From Legionella sp. PATHC035 (GTDB taxonomy: Bacteria; Pseudomonadota; Gammaproteobacteria; Legionellales; Legionellaceae), in the NCBI RefSeq assembly GCF_026191115.1, contig NZ_JAPHOT010000001.1, forward strand, positions 1,679,501 to 1,743,500: 64,000 nucleotides of DNA, read 5' to 3'. The notes under the pieces were generated by a model. That model was not told where the DNA came from and did not search any database. It was given only the letters and a program-made list of their open reading frames with translations. Below, in pieces: positions 9,295 to 19,018 of this stretch; within the stretch, counting starts at the first letter, position 1; each line of letters opens with the position of its first letter. The position numbers and the translations under genes were made by a program.

Positions 9295-11077
9295 GTTCTT
9301 TCAATGATTTTTTTCGTAACCGGATAGAATCAGGAGTTACCTCAACTAATTCATCGTCATCTATAAATTCCAGGGCCTGCTCTAAAGTTAACTTAACTGC
9401 AGGAGTTAATATAATGTTTTCGTCAGAACCGGAGGCACGGATATTTGTTAATTGTTTTTCTTTCGTAACATTCACCACCAAATCATTATCCCGTGCATGA
9501 ATTCCAACAATCATTCCTTCGTAACATACGGTTTGCGGTTCAACGAACAATCTACCCCGCTCTTGCAAATTGAATAACGCAAAAGCACGAGCCATTCCTT
9601 GACAATTAGCAATCAACACCCCGTTAGCTCGCTTTCCTATGCGTCCTTTTATAGCTGGACCATAATGATCGTAAACATGATACATCAACCCTGTACCGGA
9701 GGTAGAGGACAAAAATTCATTATGAAAACCGATGAGACCGCGAGTAGGAATCATATAGTCAAGACGTACGCGACCTTTGCCATCGGGAACCATATTTTGT
9801 AATTCACCGCGACGCTCACCCAATTTTTCCATAATGGAGCCTTGATGATTTTCTTCCACATCGACAGTCAAATGCTCATAGGGTTCTTGTTGTTCCCCAT
9901 CGACTTCACGAATAATGACTTCCGGCTTACTGATCGCAAGTTCATAACCTTCACGACGCATTGTTTCAATGAGAATGGATAAATGCAATTCGCCACGACC
10001 AGAAACGCGAAATTTGTCGGGATCGTCACAATCTTCAACCCGTAACGCCACATTATGCAACAATTCCGTTTCCAAACGTTCCCGAATTTTGCGCGAAGTA
10101 ACAAATTTTCCTTCTTGGCCTGCGAAAGGTGAATCATTGACTTGGAAGGTCATGCTAATTGTTGGCTCGTCAACCGAAAGAACAGGCAAGCCTTCAACGA
10201 TATTGGGATCACAAATCGTATCGGAAATTTTGATGCCCTCAATACCGGTAATGGCAATAATATTACCTGCACTGGCTTCTTCGACTTCAACTCGTTCAAG
10301 CCCTTTAAAGCCTAATAATTGCAATAAGCGACCTGAGCGAATATTCCCATCTTTATCAATAATCTTCACTGCAGATTTCGCTTTAATTTGTCCACGAGTG
10401 ATGCGGCCTATACCAATTGTCCCAACATAAGAGGAATAATCTAAAGAACTGATTTGCATTTGGAAAGGACCATCTGCATCCACTTTAGGCGCCTCTACTT
10501 TATCGATAATGGTCTGCAATAAAGCACTCATATCGGTCGCTTCGTCTTCCAAATTCAATTTAGCATAGCCATTTAAGGCAGAAGTATAGACAACAGGAAA
10601 ATCCAATTGGGCATCTGTGGCACCCAAATTATCGAACAGATCAAAAACTTGATCCATAACCCAATGAGGCCGTGCTCCGGGACGATCAATTTTATTAATC
10701 ACCACAATAGGATTTAATCCCCGCGCAAAAGCTTTCTGGGTCACAAAACGTGTTTGAGGCATCGGTCCATCTACGGCATCAACCAACAGCAATACGCTGT
10801 CAACCATTGATAAGATACGCTCTACCTCGCCACCAAAGTCAGCATGTCCCGGGGTATCAACAATATTAATTTGATGATTTTTCCAATACACACAAGTATT
10901 TTTTGCAAGAATGGTAATGCCCCGCTCCTTTTCTAAAGCATTGGAATCCATCACGCGTTCAACTTTGGGTGCTCTCTCGTTAAGAGTACCTGTTTGTTGG
11001 AGTAATTTATCTACTAGCGTGGTTTTACCATGGTCAACGTGGGCGATAATGGCGATATTGCGAATCTGATCAATCAT
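9251..11077 (-). CDS. typA: Ribosome-associated GTPase TypA/BipA
   Basis: Translational GTPase of the EF-G-like family involved in ribosome assembly and stress or cold adaptation. G-motifs are all visible: AHVDHGKTT (G1), RGITI (G2), [11 protein letters not shown] (G3), NKIDRPGA (G4). Domain II and the EF-G-like domains follow, then the TypA-specific C-terminal part with RGLIGFH and [12 protein letters not shown]. The 608 residues match the family. The C terminus is slightly extended with charged residues that overlap the nadK start. It is the first gene of the typA-nadK-recN group. Confidence 0.97.
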   Translation of the reverse strand: MIDQIRNIAIIAHVDHGKTTLVDKLLQQTGTLNERAPKVERVMDSNALEKERGITILAKNTCVYWKNHQINIVDTPGHADFGGEVERILSMVDSVLLLVDAVDGPMPQTRFVTQKAFARGLNPIVVINKIDRPGARPHWVMDQVFDLFDNLGATDAQLDFPVVYTSALNGYAKLNLEDEATDMSALLQTIIDKVEAPKVDADGPFQMQISSLDYSSYVGTIGIGRITRGQIKAKSAVKIIDKDGNIRSGRLLQLLGFKGLERVEVEEASAGNIIAITGIEGIKISDTICDPNIVEGLPVLSVDEPTISMTFQVNDSPFAGQEGKFVTSRKIRERLETELLHNVALRVEDCDDPDKFRVSGRGELHLSILIETMRREGYELAISKPEVIIREVDGEQQEPYEHLTVDVEENHQGSIMEKLGERRGELQNMVPDGKGRVRLDYMIPTRGLIGFHNEFLSSTSGTGLMYHVYDHYGPAIKGRIGKRANGVLIANCQGMARAFALFNLQERGRLFVEPQTVCYEGMIVGIHARDNDLVVNVTKEKQLTNIRASGSDENIILTPAVKLTLEQALEFIDDDELVEVTPDSIRLRKKSLKEHERKKASRTANIEE

Positions 11078-11454
11078 AAATAACCTTTGAAGGAAAAAGC
11101 TGAGTGTTTGTTCATAGATTTGACATTATACATCAATAAGCAGCTAAAACCTATCTGCTTATTGTATTTTAGCAGTAAACTGCACTTATATCCTAGCGAG
11201 TGCCGCTGTCGATTGCTCTTTGCCTGGGTCCTGCGGCTGGTCCGCAGGGTGTGGTTTTTATCGCAACGCCCTTGCACCCTGAAATAATCCCTGGGACAAG
11301 GCTAGAGCAAGAACTGATTTTTGAGAGATACCGAAGATTCAACGGCTTACACCTAACCAGACAATAGCCTATTACGCTACTAATTACTGCTCTTTAATCT
11401 ACCAATTATTTTTTAGCTGCTAAAATAATAATGAGGGGTTAAAAATAGGGAGTA
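11078..11454. other. Intergenic region with two palindromes
   Basis: This 377-base gap between divergent genes holds the typA promoter. A GC-rich hairpin has arms at 11230-11236 and 11242-11248 (CCTGCGG, five-base loop). TTTTAGC-T-GCTAAAA at 11411-11425 is a palindrome about 30 bases before the next start codon and could be an operator. No ORF of its own is convincing. Confidence 0.4.
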
Positions 11455-11955
11455 ATGATGAAAAAACTAATTTTACATCCCACTGACATTAGCCAATGGC
11501 ATGCATTGGTTAATGAGGCGCAAGCCGCAACTCAATTGATACTCACTGAGAATACTGAAAGTTATTTGGTATTTTTGTTAATGCGTTTCTCTCAAGGGCC
11601 TAAATTGATTGAATCGGTTGTGGCCCTTGATTTTCTCGAGTCTATGCATCGTCCAAGAAACTTACAAATGGAATTGTTACGGGATGTCGGTGATAAAAGC
11701 TTACTTTTTTGTGGGCTCTTCCCAGGAATTGCTAAGAGACGCCATGTCAGCCTTGAGTATTTCTCTGGAATGGGGCAAGCCGCTTACCTCACTGTCAGTG
11801 AGCTTGAAGGAAAGCATACAGCAGATTTGTTTATTCAACTGAGTGAACAATTCCTTACATTGCAACACGTATTACAAGCCATGCGTGGAGAGTGTGTCGA
11901 GCTGATTCAATCGGAGCAGGGGATCTTATCTTCTATACGATATACATTACAATAA
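11455..11955 (+). CDS. Conserved-looking hypothetical protein, 166 residues
   Basis: I do not recognise a family. The protein is soluble, without a signal peptide, and predicted mostly helical. It contains short ordered segments such as YLVFLLMRF and CGLFPGIAKRR, which give it the look of a folded cytosolic protein rather than a chance ORF. A GGGAG at 11448-11452 precedes the tandem ATGATG start. It is monocistronic, and its upstream region contains a short palindrome. No function is proposed. Confidence 0.7.
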   Translation: MMKKLILHPTDISQWHALVNEAQAATQLILTENTESYLVFLLMRFSQGPKLIESVVALDFLESMHRPRNLQMELLRDVGDKSLLFCGLFPGIAKRRHVSLEYFSGMGQAAYLTVSELEGKHTADLFIQLSEQFLTLQHVLQAMRGECVELIQSEQGILSSIRYTLQ

Positions 11956-12264
11956 AATTATTAGCTGAGGGATAAAGCTGCCAATCTACACTGGCTGTAA
12001 TCCTCGCAACGTCTACCTCAAGTGTCTTTGCATGGCGTCACCATAAACAGAGCACTGCTCCTGGCTGACATCCCGGTAAAAAGGCGGGCTGCCACGGACA
12101 ATCAATGCCTCAGGGGCTAGTTAAAAAACCGGGCTTTAGCAACAAATAACCGTCATTTTGAGGACAAAAATATGAGTGGTGACCTAGGCAAGGTCGAGCC
12201 GTTGTGGCTCGTCCACCGCTTGATGCTGACTCATAAACTGTTTCACACAAATCATCACTTCATC
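11956..12264. other. Intergenic region with a short hairpin
   Basis: The gap lies between convergent genes. CGAGCC at 12195-12200 and GGCTCG at 12206-12211 form a six-bp stem with a five-base loop, a possible transcription stop without a T-run. No gene is seen. Confidence 0.35.
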
Positions 12265-12930
12265 TCAGAGCTTATGGGTCATATCGTTTTCAGATTGAGG
12301 TTCGATTTTACCCTGCTTTGATTTTTGTAACTCTTGTTTTAGATCCTTCTGATGCTGAGGAGATACAGGGGTCATCACCTGAGCCCATATTTCAGAAGAT
12401 AGATGCGCATGGGTATAATCTTTATGCTGTTTATTCTGTTGGGGTAACATGGTTCCCCTTAACATACTGTCCACCTGCTCATCTAGTTTGAGCGCAGCAT
12501 CCATATTGTCATCCAGCACTTGCGGTATGATTTTATGTGCTCCTCCCAAAATGCGCGGTTCAATAATATTGAGCACATTTGCTACTGCAGAGACACAATT
12601 GTTCCCCAATAACTTATAATCTTTTGTGTTAAAATCACTGGCGTGAGATTTGGCCTTGTCAAATAATTTCCTTGTTTCAAGGGCTTTTTTCTTAGTCGCT
12701 GAATCTTTAGATTTCATATCCTCAAGCACTTGCTCCGGTAAGTCGACTTTTATCATCCGATGAATTCCTACTTGATAATAAGTGATATCAAGGCCATTTA
12801 CCGTAAAGGCCGATGATTTAATCTGGCTATGATAAAATTTTTCACAAGCCTTTAATGTCTCTGGAAATGAATGGCTGTTCGTGCTTAATTGCGGCGCGGG
12901 CCCTCCATAATTTACTAAAAAACTGGGCAT
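12265..12930 (-). CDS. Unknown protein with a permuted-papain-like NNC motif
   Basis: 221 residues, no signal peptide or membrane span. The segment around residues 51-63 (YYQVGIHRMIKVD, His57) followed by YKLLGNNCVSAVANVL (Cys112) resembles the His-then-Asn-Cys order of permuted papain-like enzymes (LRAT, YiiX and related NlpC/P60 relatives). In those, the Cys is the nucleophile and the His lies before it. The region between is charged, and the last 60 residues are Gln/Lys-rich, disordered and end in a polar tail, as in many Dot/Icm substrates. Function as an acyltransferase, peptidase or amidase is possible but unproven. It is transcribed alone. Confidence 0.6.
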   Translation of the reverse strand: MPSFLVNYGGPAPQLSTNSHSFPETLKACEKFYHSQIKSSAFTVNGLDITYYQVGIHRMIKVDLPEQVLEDMKSKDSATKKKALETRKLFDKAKSHASDFNTKDYKLLGNNCVSAVANVLNIIEPRILGGAHKIIPQVLDDNMDAALKLDEQVDSMLRGTMLPQQNKQHKDYTHAHLSSEIWAQVMTPVSPQHQKDLKQELQKSKQGKIEPQSENDMTHKL

Positions 12931-13065
12931 GTCATGCTCTCCTTATCGTTGTTCACTCCTTCGTATTTCTCCTAAAGATATAGTTGAACTCAACGAAAAA
13001 GCCAATGTTTTTGATTGATAATCAAATGCACGGGTTCAAATTCTTTGATAGGCTCAGTATTGAAT

Positions 13066-14133
13066 CTAGTGTTTATGTCGGTGATGAATATCAGGAAAAT
13101 GGGGATGAGTATGATATAACGGCTTATGTTGATGCCAATGGGTATGCGGTTCGCCAGGTGGATCTGTCGGTTGATGCTCATGTTGATGATGCGCATCATG
13201 CATATGTCGATGCTCATGTTCCATTGCTTCATGTTGATGAGCATGTGAATGATACTCTGAAAGGTGTAACCAAATACCAATCCCCATGAAAAGGGATGCA
13301 AGAATCAGTTGCAAGCTCAAAGGCTCATTCAAAAAAATAATTGCAAATCCGGCACCGACAAACGGCGCCAGTGCAAAGTAAGCCCCTGTCCTGGCCGTAC
13401 CAATGTGGCGTAATCCTAGAATGAACAATAATAAACTGACCCCATAGCCTAAAAATCCCACTGTTCCTGCAGAAATTATAAACACAGGTGTGGGTAGTAT
13501 CGCTCCGTAAACCATGGCAATTGTTGTATTGGTTAATCCAGCAATGAGACTTTTGAGCATTGCGATTTGTAAGGGATTAGCAGCAGAGATTTTTCTTGTT
13601 AGGTTATTGTCGATTGCCCAACACATACAAGCCCCGGCAATCAGTAAAGGACCTAAAATATTTTGATACGTTAAACTCCCTTTCCAGGACAGCATAAAAC
13701 TCCCAATCACAATCGACATCATGCCCATAGCTATAGTGCGATCGACATGTTCTTTAAATGCAAGCCATGCAATTAGGGCGGTAAATACCGATTCGAGATT
13801 GAGCAATAATGAGGCAGATGCTGCAGGAAGTTTCATTAATCCCACCATCAAAAAAACCGGTCCCAAAATCCCCCCCAGTACTACCGCACTACCAAGCCAC
13901 AGCATGTCTCGGTACCTTAAAGAGGCCTCTTTTGCTTTTGATTGAGTTATGTATCGTTGGAAGAAAAATATAATGAATAAACCGACTGCGGCTCCAAGAT
14001 AAAGCAATCCCGCTAGCAATAATGGATGAATCGTCTCTAATAAAAATTTAGCGGCTGGTGTCGCCGCACCAAACAGTACGGCGGAAAGAATGGCATACCA
14101 GTATCCTGGATTGGTGTTCGTTTTATCGTTCAT
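13066..14133 (-). CDS. EamA/DMT-family transporter with histidine-rich C-terminal tail
   Basis: Inner-membrane transporter of the drug/metabolite superfamily. Ten hydrophobic segments form two EamA repeats over about residues 10-290. The unusual part is the tail: roughly the last 62 residues contain 23 histidines in HxH and HxHxH patterns, expected to be cytosolic or periplasmic and able to bind Zn, Ni, Co or Cu. An ATG at 14145 is also in frame, but the ATG at 14133 (MNDKTNTNP) is more typical. The substrate is unknown. The tail suggests metal export or metal-gated activity, an inference not supported by any neighbour. A 13-bp palindrome lies about 50 bases upstream of the start. Confidence 0.85.
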   Translation of the reverse strand: MNDKTNTNPGYWYAILSAVLFGAATPAAKFLLETIHPLLLAGLLYLGAAVGLFIIFFFQRYITQSKAKEASLRYRDMLWLGSAVVLGGILGPVFLMVGLMKLPAASASLLLNLESVFTALIAWLAFKEHVDRTIAMGMMSIVIGSFMLSWKGSLTYQNILGPLLIAGACMCWAIDNNLTRKISAANPLQIAMLKSLIAGLTNTTIAMVYGAILPTPVFIISAGTVGFLGYGVSLLLFILGLRHIGTARTGAYFALAPFVGAGFAIIFLNEPLSLQLILASLFMGIGIWLHLSEYHSHAHQHEAMEHEHRHMHDAHHQHEHQPTDPPGEPHTHWHQHKPLYHTHPHFPDIHHRHKH

Positions 14134-14181
14134 AATCTTTATCATAGCTTACGGTACATATTTAATGCCAAAATAAAACGA

Positions 14182-14194
14182 ATGTAATTTACAT
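14182..14194. promoter_or_regulatory. ATGTAA-T-TTACAT palindrome upstream of the EamA gene
   Basis: A 13-bp perfect dyad about 50 bases before the EamA start codon, in an otherwise featureless 300-base gap (14146-14447). It could be the operator of a metal or stress regulator. The position is suggestive; nothing identifies the protein that would bind. Confidence 0.25.
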
Positions 14195-14447
14195 GAACAG
14201 AAATGAAGCGAGTAAACCACAAAAAAACGGCAAACAAGCGTCCAATTGTCACAAGAATTCTTCGTAATAAAAAAGTCATCCAATCGCATTAATCATGAGA
14301 AATTGCAACAATTGGGCACAGTAAATAAGTACCATTTAAATCAATTGAGGAGCGTACTAAGTCACAACTCATTGCCCAGTTTTACCAATACAGCCTTTTT
14401 AATTTCAAACTAGGGCAATGGCATGAATACTCATCCCAAATCCATCA

Positions 14448-15602
14448 TCATAGCAAGTCTAATTGCTTGCTGCCCCCTAATACTGATTTCCCAAAATGCT
14501 TCTCTAACACCACAATCAATTTAGGGTCTAAATGCACTAAGGATATTGTCTTCAATAGATCATTGCGGTCTATTTCTGATAAGCGAGTGCTCCCCGTAAT
14601 TGACCAATCGATCATCCACGTAATCGCAAAGATTGTATGACGAATTGATAGGATGGCTGCATCAATGTAAAGAATATTATCTGTATCCAAATTTAATGAC
14701 ACTAAATCGATTTGGGGAAAGAAATACTCACGAGTTTTACCATTCATTTCGAAGTTTAGAGAAATATCATGAAACAATCTAATATTTCTAAGAGGGTTAT
14801 AATCGTCTGAGAGAACACTCATAAAAATAAGCCAACACCTTTGTCCATATTCATTATCTAACACCTCCATTTCCTGTTCAGTATGTTTACCGTTTGCTGC
14901 AAGTTGCGCAAGCGCAAGAAGTTTATGTAATTCACTTTTAATATTCTGCTCAAGTGCTATCAGTGTCTTCAAAATAGCGCGACTATCTTCCGCGTGCATT
15001 ATCGTTAAACGACTCATTTCGTTCGAGCTCAACTGCGGCAAAGCCTCTGGATTAGTAAATTTATTTAATTGATCATGTGATGTAGTAGAAGGCAATGCAT
15101 TATCTATTTTCTGGATTAGTACGGCTAACTGAGCAATCGTTTTGTTCGCCTCATCTACAGAGCTGATACTGTTTCGCAGCAAATCAGAAAAATCGATTGC
15201 AGGTACAAAAAACATTAAATGATTTCCAAATCCATCCTCTTTAATTTCAATGGCCATTTCATGACGAAAAAGTGAGGACATCGATATCTTGGATTTAAGT
15301 AGCACATCCGATATCTCCTGTTTTTTCGCTTGGAATTTCAAATTAAGATAATCGAAATCTGTTGTAGTAGAATCCGCTTCTGCTATTGATTTCTCAGCCA
15401 AGTTTAATAATTTATAAATTGGCTTATCCATATGAGTAATTGTTTTATAGGCAGCGAAAACAATTAATTTTGCAACTCCAGGATTATTAAACGTAATCAC
15501 TGCTGCGGGCTCAACCTCGTTATTTTTTCCAGCAAAACTTAATGAAAAAAAAGCGAGTAAAAAACTGGCTCCTATCAATTTAAATGTTCTAGTTAACCAC
15601 AC
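14448..15602 (-). CDS. Exported protein of unknown function, 384 residues
   Basis: The first 25 residues are a signal peptide (basic start, then IGASFLLAFFSLSFAGK). The mature part is mostly helical, with Leu- and Glu-rich stretches and few Cys, and has no domain I recognise. The start is a GTG preceded by GGGAGG about nine bases upstream, a good ribosome binding site. It is transcribed alone on the same strand as its neighbours, with a 68-base gap to the next gene. Periplasmic or secreted location is likely; nothing shows a function. Confidence 0.7.
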   Translation of the reverse strand: MWLTRTFKLIGASFLLAFFSLSFAGKNNEVEPAAVITFNNPGVAKLIVFAAYKTITHMDKPIYKLLNLAEKSIAEADSTTTDFDYLNLKFQAKKQEISDVLLKSKISMSSLFRHEMAIEIKEDGFGNHLMFFVPAIDFSDLLRNSISSVDEANKTIAQLAVLIQKIDNALPSTTSHDQLNKFTNPEALPQLSSNEMSRLTIMHAEDSRAILKTLIALEQNIKSELHKLLALAQLAANGKHTEQEMEVLDNEYGQRCWLIFMSVLSDDYNPLRNIRLFHDISLNFEMNGKTREYFFPQIDLVSLNLDTDNILYIDAAILSIRHTIFAITWMIDWSITGSTRLSEIDRNDLLKTISLVHLDPKLIVVLEKHFGKSVLGGSKQLDLL

Positions 15603-15670
15603 TTTTGCATCCTCCCTGATGAAAAATCTCGGCGTCCATGCTCACGCCAGCAAATTTCGTTCAATTTGCC

Positions 15671-16015
15671 TCAAGAGTTCATGAGTTCTCTATAGTGTTC
15701 TTCGTTAAAACCCACCGCGATTGTTTTGCCGTTTTGTAATAAAATCGGTCTCTTGATAAGTGATGGATTCGCAATGATGAAATCAATTTTTTCAGCATCG
15801 CTCAATGCTTCAAAATCGTCTTTATATTTCCGGTAGGTCGTGCCTTTTTTATTGATGGGAAGCTCCCCTAAATACTCACTCCAGGCCTGAATTTGGGCTT
15901 GGGTTGGCGGTTTCTTTTTGAAATCAATAAACTCATAATCAATTTTATTGCGTTCTAAAAAAGTACGCGCTTTTTTCACCGTATCACAATTGGGAATTGC
16001 AAACATCAAGATCAT
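15671..16015 (-). CDS. ArsC/Spx-like thioredoxin-fold protein (YffB type)
   Basis: 114 residues with the opening strand-loop IPNCDTVKKARTFLE, the arsenate-reductase/Spx family N-terminal Cys (Cys10) without a CxxC partner. The family's C-terminal block is also present: PSLIKRPILLQNGKTIAVGF. This pattern matches the small YffB-like branch of the ArsC family, thought to be glutathione-dependent thiol reductases. True arsenate detoxification is unlikely without ars neighbours. Its start overlaps the end of a small upstream ORF by four bases. Confidence 0.85.
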   Translation of the reverse strand: MILMFAIPNCDTVKKARTFLERNKIDYEFIDFKKKPPTQAQIQAWSEYLGELPINKKGTTYRKYKDDFEALSDAEKIDFIIANPSLIKRPILLQNGKTIAVGFNEEHYRELMNS

Positions 16016-16233
16016 TTTTGTCCAAAAATCATAGTTAGTTCAAATCCTATCTTATAGTGTTGCATTGAAATCTTCCAGTGGATACTGTGCTCTAACGAAA
16101 CTTCCTTAGAACTCGCTGGATAAGCTTTAAACATAAAAGTTAATTCACTGAGCCATAAAAGTGCTTGTTGACCGCAATGGATCCAGGCCTTAGGTTTTTT
16201 TATGGGGCCTGGATTAAAATGAATGAAACTCAC
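16012..16233 (-). CDS. Doubtful 73-codon ORF before the ArsC-like gene
   Basis: A GTG-started frame of 73 codons whose stop overlaps the start of the ArsC-like gene in an ATGA arrangement. That arrangement favours translational coupling, but the sequence has no recognised domain, an unusual composition (many Trp, His and Lys) and no clear ribosome binding site. It may simply be the leader of the ArsC-like gene. Confidence 0.25.
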   Translation of the reverse strand: MSFIHFNPGPIKKPKAWIHCGQQALLWLSELTFMFKAYPASSKEVSLEHSIHWKISMQHYKIGFELTMIFGQK

Positions 16234-16255
16234 CTGGCATCAGATTATTTTTATT

Positions 16256-18808
16256 TTAAGTCGACAATTGAATGTTAGTTTGACCCAGCTGCGTATCTTT
16301 AACTTCCTCATCTTGCTCTCTCATATCTTCGAGTGCATCCTTGAACGCGTGCGTTTTTTTCGATAAATCGGATTCAGATTTTTTTGCTGCTATGCCAGTA
16401 CCCGCACTAGCCGCTTCGAGTGCATCCTTGAACGCGTGGGTTTTTTTCGATAAATCGGATTCAGATCTTTTTGCTGCTATGCCAGTACCCGCACTAGCCC
16501 CGGCGAACGCTGCTGCTAGAGCGAGGCCAACAATTAAACCAATGCCCGTGGGCGCAAGGACCGCCGCGACTATTAAAGCGACTCCAGCCAGAGCCGCGCA
16601 GGCTGCTGAAACACCGCTTAATCGCTCAGATTTCTTCCCAACGACTTTGTCAGCAAGCTCGCCAAGTCTGCAAATGGACTTCAAATGCTTGGGATTTTTC
16701 AAATCTGAAGCTATGTTCGCATGATGGACTGTTTTATCTATATGTTGGTAATCTTCAAGGGTTAAATCAGGGTTTTCCAATGTCTCAGAAATTGTGGCAT
16801 GAAGTGCTTGTCTTGCTTCATTTAGGCTTTCAACTTCTACTTTTTCACTCAGTTTACTTAGACCAGAATTAATCCTGTTTCTATAAAGTTCCATTAAGGA
16901 AGATTCTAATTCAATGCGTTCTTTTTCTGATAAAACACCTTGAAGTTTAGAACGTTTTATTTTTATTAAGTCACTAATTATCTGCTCTTTATTCTCAGTA
17001 TCTTTAAGTAGCTGCACTATCATTTGACCGCTCATATGGCTGTCATTAAGCAATTTAACGATCTCTTGGCTCTGCATCTGGGCAAATTTTTGAGTAATAA
17101 ACGGTTCCATTCCATTAAAAGAAGCTTCTATTTTTTGACGTTCTTCATCCATTAATTCGCCTTGCAGCTTAGAAAAATTTCTATCTATTATTAAGTTAAT
17201 TATCTGCTCTTTATTCTCATCATCTTTAAGTAGCTTCACTATCGCCTGACCGCGCATTTCGCTGTCACTAAGTGCTGCACTGAGCGCCTCTGCACTCATC
17301 TTGGTAAAATCGTGGGGAAGATGGGCTTCTATTCCTTTAAGAGAAGATTCAATTTCATAACGTTCTTTAATTGTCAAATCACCTTTTAATCTAGAAAGCT
17401 TTGCATCTATTACCAGTTGAATTATTTCATCTTTACCCTGCTCGTCCTCAAGTATTTGAATTATGGAGTGACCATTTATTTTGCTGTCGACCAGTGTTTT
17501 GGCAATCTCTTCCGAACTCATCTTGCTAAATTTTTGGGAAATAAACTCTTGGATTCCTTTAGGGGGTGAAATTTTGGAATCCGAACAGGACTGAGCTAAA
17601 AGCCGTGTTAAAGAAAAATCATGTGCAACAGACAACTTAAAATTAAGCTCCAACAGGGAGTCAGGTACTCTTGAAGCTTGACGTAATGCTTGATATTCAG
17701 ATTTCAAATCAGTTATTGCGTTTGTTTCTGGAATACGGCCTACCCCTTTTATTGTAGCAATATCTTGTGGCTCACCAAAATCATAAACCTCTTGTCCTGG
17801 TTTTGATTGTCTTGTTGATGGGATAGGTAAAAAGTGTTGTTTGATTAATTCGGCGGCAATCTCTGGATTTTTTAAAGTTTTTTTTCCTCCATCCATCGGG
17901 AACATTGTGACGTCTAATTTTAATTGGCTTTCGAAATCAGCAAATCCCCATGTCCCATCTATATCACGGCGATATAGTTTAAACTTATCCTCCTCTCCAA
18001 TGATTCGAATTAAAACGGGATAGTTATTTTCTCTGGCCTCATTCATTGCTTGTACTGTTGCAGGATCTGGTTTTTCAGAATCAAAGCTCCCTGTTGAGTG
18101 GAATATACAACTCTGGAGAGTGTTTTGAACCTGTTCTTGAGTTAATTGGGGTCCGGAATATCCCTTTATGTTTAAAGTTACATTTTTAGGAATCAGTTCC
18201 GGATTCTCTGCAAAAAATTTTTGGAGCCCTTGGACAATATCTTTTCGGTCGTCGTAAAAATTAAATTCAATTTCATCGTCAGGATTTTGCATCGCTGCGA
18301 GTTTCATTTGGGCAAATAATAAGGAGACTTTACTTTCGTCATCTAGTTGCCGGGGAAAACCATCGCTTTCAAATCTAGATATATTAAAAGACTTATAACT
18401 TCCATTCTCGTTTAAATAGTCTTTCTCCTTAAATTTATCATATGTTTGTCCTATCGCAACAGGCTCAATTTCTAAATCCAGGAGAAGGAAAGGATTGAAT
18501 GTAGTGTTTTCACCCAATTCCTTGGCAATCGCTTCCATTCTAGGAAAAACAGACCCAGGAGGAATTGCTGAACCACTTCCATTAGTAAAATCTATCTCAG
18601 GATCTTGACGATTAGAACCTACCAAGAGAACCGTTTTATCTCCTCTTGCAAGAGCTTTTAAAATATCACGATTTGCATCTATATAAGCCTTATCTATCTG
18701 CTCCTTTGATTTTGATTGCTCCCATCCTGTACCAAGCGCAAAGGCAGAAGCTTCATTACTTAAACACCCATCAAAATCAAAAGAATGATAAACCACCTTA
18801 CCCATCAT
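16256..18808 (-). CDS. Effector candidate: HAD-like N-terminal domain, helical repeats, hydrophobic hairpin
   Basis: 850 residues, no signal peptide. Residues 1-200 carry HAD phosphatase motifs: FDFDGC (Asp11, Asp13), LLVGSN (Ser65 as motif II) and NFYDDRKD (Asp186-187 as motif IV). About residues 405-645 contain three related helical repeats of roughly 75-80 residues, recognisable by lines such as QKFSKMSSEEIAK and IVKLLKD(D/T)ENKEQII. Near residue 735 a pair of Ala/Gly/Val-rich hydrophobic segments could insert in a membrane. After it a 29-residue unit is repeated twice, and the C terminus is Glu/Asp-rich (DMREQDEEVKD), as in Dot/Icm signals. A GGGGAG lies just before tandem ATGs at 18808 and 18805. 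It diverges from another HAD-motif gene. Substrate and host role are unknown. Confidence 0.75.
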   Translation of the reverse strand: MMGKVVYHSFDFDGCLSNEASAFALGTGWEQSKSKEQIDKAYIDANRDILKALARGDKTVLLVGSNRQDPEIDFTNGSGSAIPPGSVFPRMEAIAKELGENTTFNPFLLLDLEIEPVAIGQTYDKFKEKDYLNENGSYKSFNISRFESDGFPRQLDDESKVSLLFAQMKLAAMQNPDDEIEFNFYDDRKDIVQGLQKFFAENPELIPKNVTLNIKGYSGPQLTQEQVQNTLQSCIFHSTGSFDSEKPDPATVQAMNEARENNYPVLIRIIGEEDKFKLYRRDIDGTWGFADFESQLKLDVTMFPMDGGKKTLKNPEIAAELIKQHFLPIPSTRQSKPGQEVYDFGEPQDIATIKGVGRIPETNAITDLKSEYQALRQASRVPDSLLELNFKLSVAHDFSLTRLLAQSCSDSKISPPKGIQEFISQKFSKMSSEEIAKTLVDSKINGHSIIQILEDEQGKDEIIQLVIDAKLSRLKGDLTIKERYEIESSLKGIEAHLPHDFTKMSAEALSAALSDSEMRGQAIVKLLKDDENKEQIINLIIDRNFSKLQGELMDEERQKIEASFNGMEPFITQKFAQMQSQEIVKLLNDSHMSGQMIVQLLKDTENKEQIISDLIKIKRSKLQGVLSEKERIELESSLMELYRNRINSGLSKLSEKVEVESLNEARQALHATISETLENPDLTLEDYQHIDKTVHHANIASDLKNPKHLKSICRLGELADKVVGKKSERLSGVSAACAALAGVALIVAAVLAPTGIGLIVGLALAAAFAGASAGTGIAAKRSESDLSKKTHAFKDALEAASAGTGIAAKKSESDLSKKTHAFKDALEDMREQDEEVKDTQLGQTNIQLST
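16327..16500 (-). repeat. Two tandem 87-bp direct repeats inside the effector candidate
   Basis: Two nearly identical 87-bp units (about 16327-16413 and 16414-16500) keep the reading frame and encode the 29-residue unit that starts AASAGTGIAAK and ends AFKDALE. Only a few base differences separate them, so the duplication is recent or maintained by recombination. It may vary in number between strains. Confidence 0.85.
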
Positions 18809-19018
18809 AAACTCCCCAAATAAGGAAACCGCGATACCTCAGAATTTCATATGAAATCATCTACTTTTTATTATAGCACTTAGGTACAACTCTAACCTTC
18901 ACGAATAGAGGTAGTTTCCATAGCTCAAAGTCTTTTATGTATTAACTATTAATAAATCCTTAATTAATAGTCATCTATAATAAAGAGAAACACTATAGTT
19001 TAATTGTCTGGAGGCTCT
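18809..19018. promoter_or_regulatory. Divergent promoter region between the two HAD-type genes
   Basis: About 210 AT-rich bases between divergent starts. It must hold promoters for both genes. I see several TATAAT-like stretches (for example near 18975) but no site that I can assign to PmrA, CpxR or another known effector regulator with confidence. Confidence 0.4.

Noticed and set aside
12984-13289. Forward frame rich in Asp, Val, His and Ala
   Set aside because: It is the antisense shadow of the histidine-rich tail of the EamA transporter gene.
15671-16015. Arsenate resistance gene
   Set aside because: Single Cys of the YffB type and no arsR or arsB nearby.
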